Assembly (NCBI RefSeq): GCF_001598255.1
Contig: NZ_BCYP01000006.1
Coordinates: forward strand, 186,001-250,000
DNA: 64,000 bases
Origin: Mitsuaria chitosanitabida ATCC BAA-476 = NBRC 102408
GTDB lineage: Bacteria > Pseudomonadota > Gammaproteobacteria > Burkholderiales > Burkholderiaceae_C
Direction of reading: 5' to 3'
Each line of letters opens with the position of its first letter. Within the stretch, counting starts at the first letter, position 1. This document shows positions 61,356 to 64,000 of the stretch, piece by piece. Both the position numbers and the translations under genes were made by a program. Under the pieces are notes generated by a model. The model saw only the letters and a list, made by a program, of their open reading frames with translations, did not search any database and was not told the origin of the DNA.

Positions 61356-63362
61356 ATGCCCATCGCCGACATCCGCGCGGCGATCGAGGCCGAAGTCGCC
61401 GCGACGCCCGAGTTCTACGACTTCAAGGTCATCCGCGCCGAGCGCGACGGCGCGCTTTGGCGCGTCACGCTCGATCCCGAGTACGTCTATGCCGAGGGGC
61501 AGCGCCCCGGGCAGGCCTCGGCACTGACGCTGCTCGACGAGCGGCTGGAGGGCGCCTCTGCCTGGTGGGGCGCGCCGGCCAAGGGCGCGGCCAACGTGTT
61601 CGCGGTCGTCGTCGAGGAGGACCAGCTCGTGCTGCGCGACGCGACCGCCGCGCCGCCGGGCGAGGGGCATCTGATCCGGCTCTATCCACCGCGTTTCCTC
61701 AAGGCCATCGTCGACGCCTGGGCCGATCCGGTCTGGGCCGAGCGCGCCGCGGCGTGCTGGCCGGGGCTGTCCCGACCCGCGCCGCTGGCCGATGCGCCGG
61801 TGCTCGACGGCTCGCCATTCCGCTGGCTGCGGCCGGCGCAGCGCGCGGCGCTGGGGCTGGTCGCGCACGACAACGCCTTCCTTTGGGGACCGCCCGGCAC
61901 CGGCAAGACGACGACGCTGGGCGTGATGCTGGCCGAGTACCTCGATCGACGGCCGCAGGCGCGCGTGCTGCTGCTGTCGACGACGAACCACGCGGTCGAC
62001 CTCGCGACGCTGGCCGTCGACAAGGCGCTGCAGAAGGGCCGTCGGGAACACCTGCGCGGCACGGTGCGGCGGCTGGGCTCACGCTTCGATGTCGATGCCT
62101 TCGCGGGGCGCGAGCATCTGTTGCCGCCCTCGGGCGTGCCGTCGCCGCAGTCGCTGAGGGAGTGCCGGCTGGTCGCGATGACCACCACGCGCGCCGCCTT
62201 CACGCTGAAGACGCTGCGCGAGCTCGCGGAAGGCGAGGGCAGCGAGAGCCTCAGCTTCGAAGGCATGGCGATCGCCTGGGCCTCGCCCTTCGATCTGGTC
62301 GTCTTCGACGAGGCGAGCCAGGTGAGCCTGGCGCATGCGCTCGCGCTGATGCCGCTGGGCCGCGCGCGGCTCTTCGCGGGCGACCCGCAGCAGCTCTCGC
62401 CGGTGCTGCGCAGCGAGGACCGCGGCGCGAAGCTGTGGCTGGGGCGATCGCCGTTCGCGGCGATGCCCAAGGGCCGAGCGGGCGGACAGGGCGCCCCATC
62501 GCCGACGTCACAGAAGTCACAGGCCCCTCAGGCCTCACCGGGGGCGGTCGCGACCTGGCCGGTGGCGATGCTCGACGAGCAATCCCGCATGGCCGCGCCC
62601 ATCGGCGATCTGGTCAGCGACATGTTCTACGACGGCGCGCTGCGCGTCGCGGCTGATGCCTCGGCCTCCGACGCTTGGCGCGAGGCGCGGGCGAGGGCGC
62701 TCGGCGACATCCCGGCGGACGTCCATGTGAAGGTGCATCGCGTGACGCGCGAGGGCGGCTGGTCGGCCAGGGACCGCGGCCCGGTGAGACGCGAGTCCGC
62801 CGAGGCGATCGCCGCCACCATCGCGCAGGCGCTGGCCGGTGGCGACTGGGGGCCGGAGGAATTGATCGTGCTGACGCCGTTCCGCGCGCAGCGGGCGCTG
62901 ATCCGGCAGCGGCTGTTCGCGCAGGGCGTGGACGAGCGGGTGAAGGTCAGCACCGTGCACCGCGCGCAGGGCAGCGAGGCGCCGGTGGTGTTCTTCGATC
63001 CGGCCGACGGCACGCAAGCCTTTCTCCAGACGGAGGAGGCGCGGCGGCTGCTCAACGTGGCGCTGAGCCGGGCGCAGGCCAAGGTGGTGGTCTACCTGTC
63101 CTCGGCCGACCTGACGAATCCAGTGCTGGCGCCCATCGTCCACCGGATGCGGCTGGCGGCCGATCCGCGCGAGCCGGTGGCGCTGCGGTCGCTGGCCAAG
63201 GCGCCGGACTTCCCGTTCAACGCCAAGGGGCTGCGCGTCGCGGCGGGGCGGCTGGTGGGTGAAGTCCACCGGATCGCGCCGGACGGCCGGCAGTTCTGGG
63301 TCATCAACGAGAAGAGCGGCAACGAGGTCGTCATCGACACCGCCTTCTGGCGCGACCGCTGA
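61356..63362 (+). CDS. Superfamily I helicase/ATPase (DNA2/NAM7-like)
   Basis: A 668-residue P-loop protein with UPF1/DNA2-type helicase motifs: Walker A WGPPGTGKTTT (about residue 177), Walker B VVFDEASQ (~312), GDPQQLSPV (~345), and the C-terminal STVHRAQGSEAPVVFF and LLNVALSRAQAKVVVYLS. The first ~150 residues (DFKVIRAERDGALWRVTLDPEY...) form a domain I do not recognise, and there is no nuclease or zinc domain. A Pro/Ala/Gln-rich insert (~375-400) splits the helicase. DNA or RNA as substrate is unknown. It is monocistronic and precedes the rpoZ terminator region. Confidence 0.85.
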   Translation: MPIADIRAAIEAEVAATPEFYDFKVIRAERDGALWRVTLDPEYVYAEGQRPGQASALTLLDERLEGASAWWGAPAKGAANVFAVVVEEDQLVLRDATAAPPGEGHLIRLYPPRFLKAIVDAWADPVWAERAAACWPGLSRPAPLADAPVLDGSPFRWLRPAQRAALGLVAHDNAFLWGPPGTGKTTTLGVMLAEYLDRRPQARVLLLSTTNHAVDLATLAVDKALQKGRREHLRGTVRRLGSRFDVDAFAGREHLLPPSGVPSPQSLRECRLVAMTTTRAAFTLKTLRELAEGEGSESLSFEGMAIAWASPFDLVVFDEASQVSLAHALALMPLGRARLFAGDPQQLSPVLRSEDRGAKLWLGRSPFAAMPKGRAGGQGAPSPTSQKSQAPQASPGAVATWPVAMLDEQSRMAAPIGDLVSDMFYDGALRVAADASASDAWREARARALGDIPADVHVKVHRVTREGGWSARDRGPVRRESAEAIAATIAQALAGGDWGPEELIVLTPFRAQRALIRQRLFAQGVDERVKVSTVHRAQGSEAPVVFFDPADGTQAFLQTEEARRLLNVALSRAQAKVVVYLSSADLTNPVLAPIVHRMRLAADPREPVALRSLAKAPDFPFNAKGLRVAAGRLVGEVHRIAPDGRQFWVINEKSGNEVVIDTAFWRDR

Positions 63363-63456
63363 GCAGAGTCGCCCCGCGGGCTGCCCGGCCGTCCGGGCCG
63401 GGCCGTGGGGCGCCGACGGGAGTCGCACGGGCCGGAGCGCCGCGCGCCGCAAAGGA

Positions 63457-63481
63457 AAACGCCCCGCTGGGCGGGGCGTTT
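63457..63481. terminator. Bidirectional terminator between the helicase gene and rpoZ
   Basis: AAACGCCCCGC and GCGGGGCGTTT form a perfect 11-bp stem with a TGG loop. T-rich ends on both strands (TTTCG on plus, TTTTCC on minus) suit both convergent genes. Confidence 0.9.
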
Positions 63482-63503
63482 CGATCCAGCGTTCAGCCGG
63501 GGA

Positions 63504-63707
63504 TCAGACGGGCACGCGGCGCAGCATTTCCACGCCGACGTCGCCGTTGGCGACTTCGCGCAGCGCGGTCACGCCGGGCTTGTTCTTGGATTCCAGCTTC
63601 GGGGCGTGGCCCTGGCTCAGCATGCGAGCGCGATAGGTCGCGGCGAGCACCAGCTGGAAACGGTTCGGGATCTTGGTCAGGCAGTCTTCGACGGTGATGC
63701 GGGCCAT
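63504..63707 (-). CDS. rpoZ: RNA polymerase omega subunit
   Basis: A 67-residue omega subunit that aids assembly of RNA polymerase and, in enterobacteria, forms part of a ppGpp site. [28 protein letters not shown] is the standard start, and [14 protein letters not shown] is conserved. It lies 21 bases downstream of gmk on the same strand, the usual gmk-rpoZ pair; spoT, the common third member, is not next in this window. Confidence 0.97.
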   Translation of the reverse strand: MARITVEDCLTKIPNRFQLVLAATYRARMLSQGHAPKLESKNKPGVTALREVANGDVGVEMLRRVPV

Positions 63708-63728
63708 GCTGGTTTCCTGCAGAAGCGG

Positions 63729-64000
63729 TTACTCGATGAGGTCGAGCGCACGGAACACGGTGGACCGGTTGCGGCGCTGGGTCGCGTATTTTAGCCGTTG
63801 TGCCTGGACGATGGCTTTCAGGTCGAAAAGCGCGGTCTCGAACACGGCATTGATCACGACGAAATCGAAGTGTTTCGCCTGCGCGACCTCGTTGCGGGCG
63901 GCGTTCATGCGCTTGGCGATGACGTCCTCGGCGGTGTCGCCGCGGCGGATCAGGCGCTGCTTGAGCTCGTCCCAGCTGGGAGGGAGGATGAAGATCAGCA
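63729..64000 (-). CDS. gmk: Guanylate kinase, C-terminal part (partial)
   Basis: The last ~90 codons of guanylate kinase, which phosphorylates GMP to GDP. The gene is cut by the right edge of the window. The visible part reads [19 protein letters not shown], then [20 protein letters not shown] and [14 protein letters not shown], all standard for the family. It reaches its stop at 63729. Its N-terminal P-loop lies beyond the window. Confidence 0.95.
   Translation of the reverse strand, partial: LIFILPPSWDELKQRLIRRGDTAEDVIAKRMNAARNEVAQAKHFDFVVINAVFETALFDLKAIVQAQRLKYATQRRNRSTVFRALDLIE

Overview
The window is a chromosomal segment of a high-GC (roughly 68-70 % by eye) betaproteobacterium of the order Burkholderiales. 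The proteins and gene order look most like the Roseateles/Mitsuaria/Rubrivivax group. This rests on the rpsF-priB-rpsR-rplI-dnaB order, the Burkholderiales-type symporter insert, the lysine/alanine-rich N-terminus of RpoD, and a dispersed CCCTCTCCCGC palindrome. I see no rRNA, tRNA, CRISPR array, insertion sequence or prophage. The annotation comes from reading the sequence alone, without database searches.

Layout. 1-2.6 kb: end of ppsA and a sodium:solute symporter. 2.7-5.8 kb: ribosomal proteins S6, S18 and L9 with the primosome protein PriB, then the replicative helicase DnaB. 5.9-10.0 kb: a thiolase, a small membrane protein, and a CusRS/CopRS-like two-component system with a CusR-like box. 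10.05-20.3 kb: a complete malonate utilisation cluster. It has a LysR regulator, a three-part TRAP transporter, the decarboxylase subunits (mdcA, C, D, E), two enzymes that make and attach its special prosthetic group (mdcB, mdcG) and the malonyl loading enzyme (mdcH). An array of 8-bp repeats follows. 20.6-25.3 kb: a drug/metabolite exporter divergent from an Lrp regulator, a DUF1302 outer-membrane protein, and a radical SAM protein under a near-perfect LexA box. 25.5-26.6 kb: a lower-GC two-gene insert encoding a HEPN-type protein. 26.5-30 kb: lipid A phosphoethanolamine transferase and a receiver-TPR protein.

30.2-36.9 kb (minus strand): the heat-shock genes grpE, dnaK, dnaJ and hslR with hemH and a cyclase-FHA protein. 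A clear sigma-32 promoter lies upstream of grpE. 37.2-41.9 kb: rpoD and dnaG. 41.9-47.5 kb: a GGDEF-EAL protein, an H-NS-like protein, YggX, ArgA and a VOC protein. 47.6-51.7 kb: HrpA helicase with a REP-like palindrome translated inside it. 51.7-56.1 kb: two overlapping genes joining protein-kinase folds to HDOD domains, the first a degenerate pseudokinase and the second an intact kinase with a C-terminal GAF-like region. 56.2-64 kb: lipoproteins, an isomerase, a glutathione transferase, a HicBA toxin-antitoxin pair, an Nramp transporter, a superfamily I helicase, rpoZ and the end of gmk.

The best candidates for poorly described biology are the pseudokinase-HDOD/kinase-HDOD pair (51749-56085) and the HEPN two-gene insert (25556-26591). 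Smaller items of interest are the LexA box at a start codon, the 8-bp repeat array, the in-frame REP-like insertion in hrpA and an EF-hand-like loop in the symporter.
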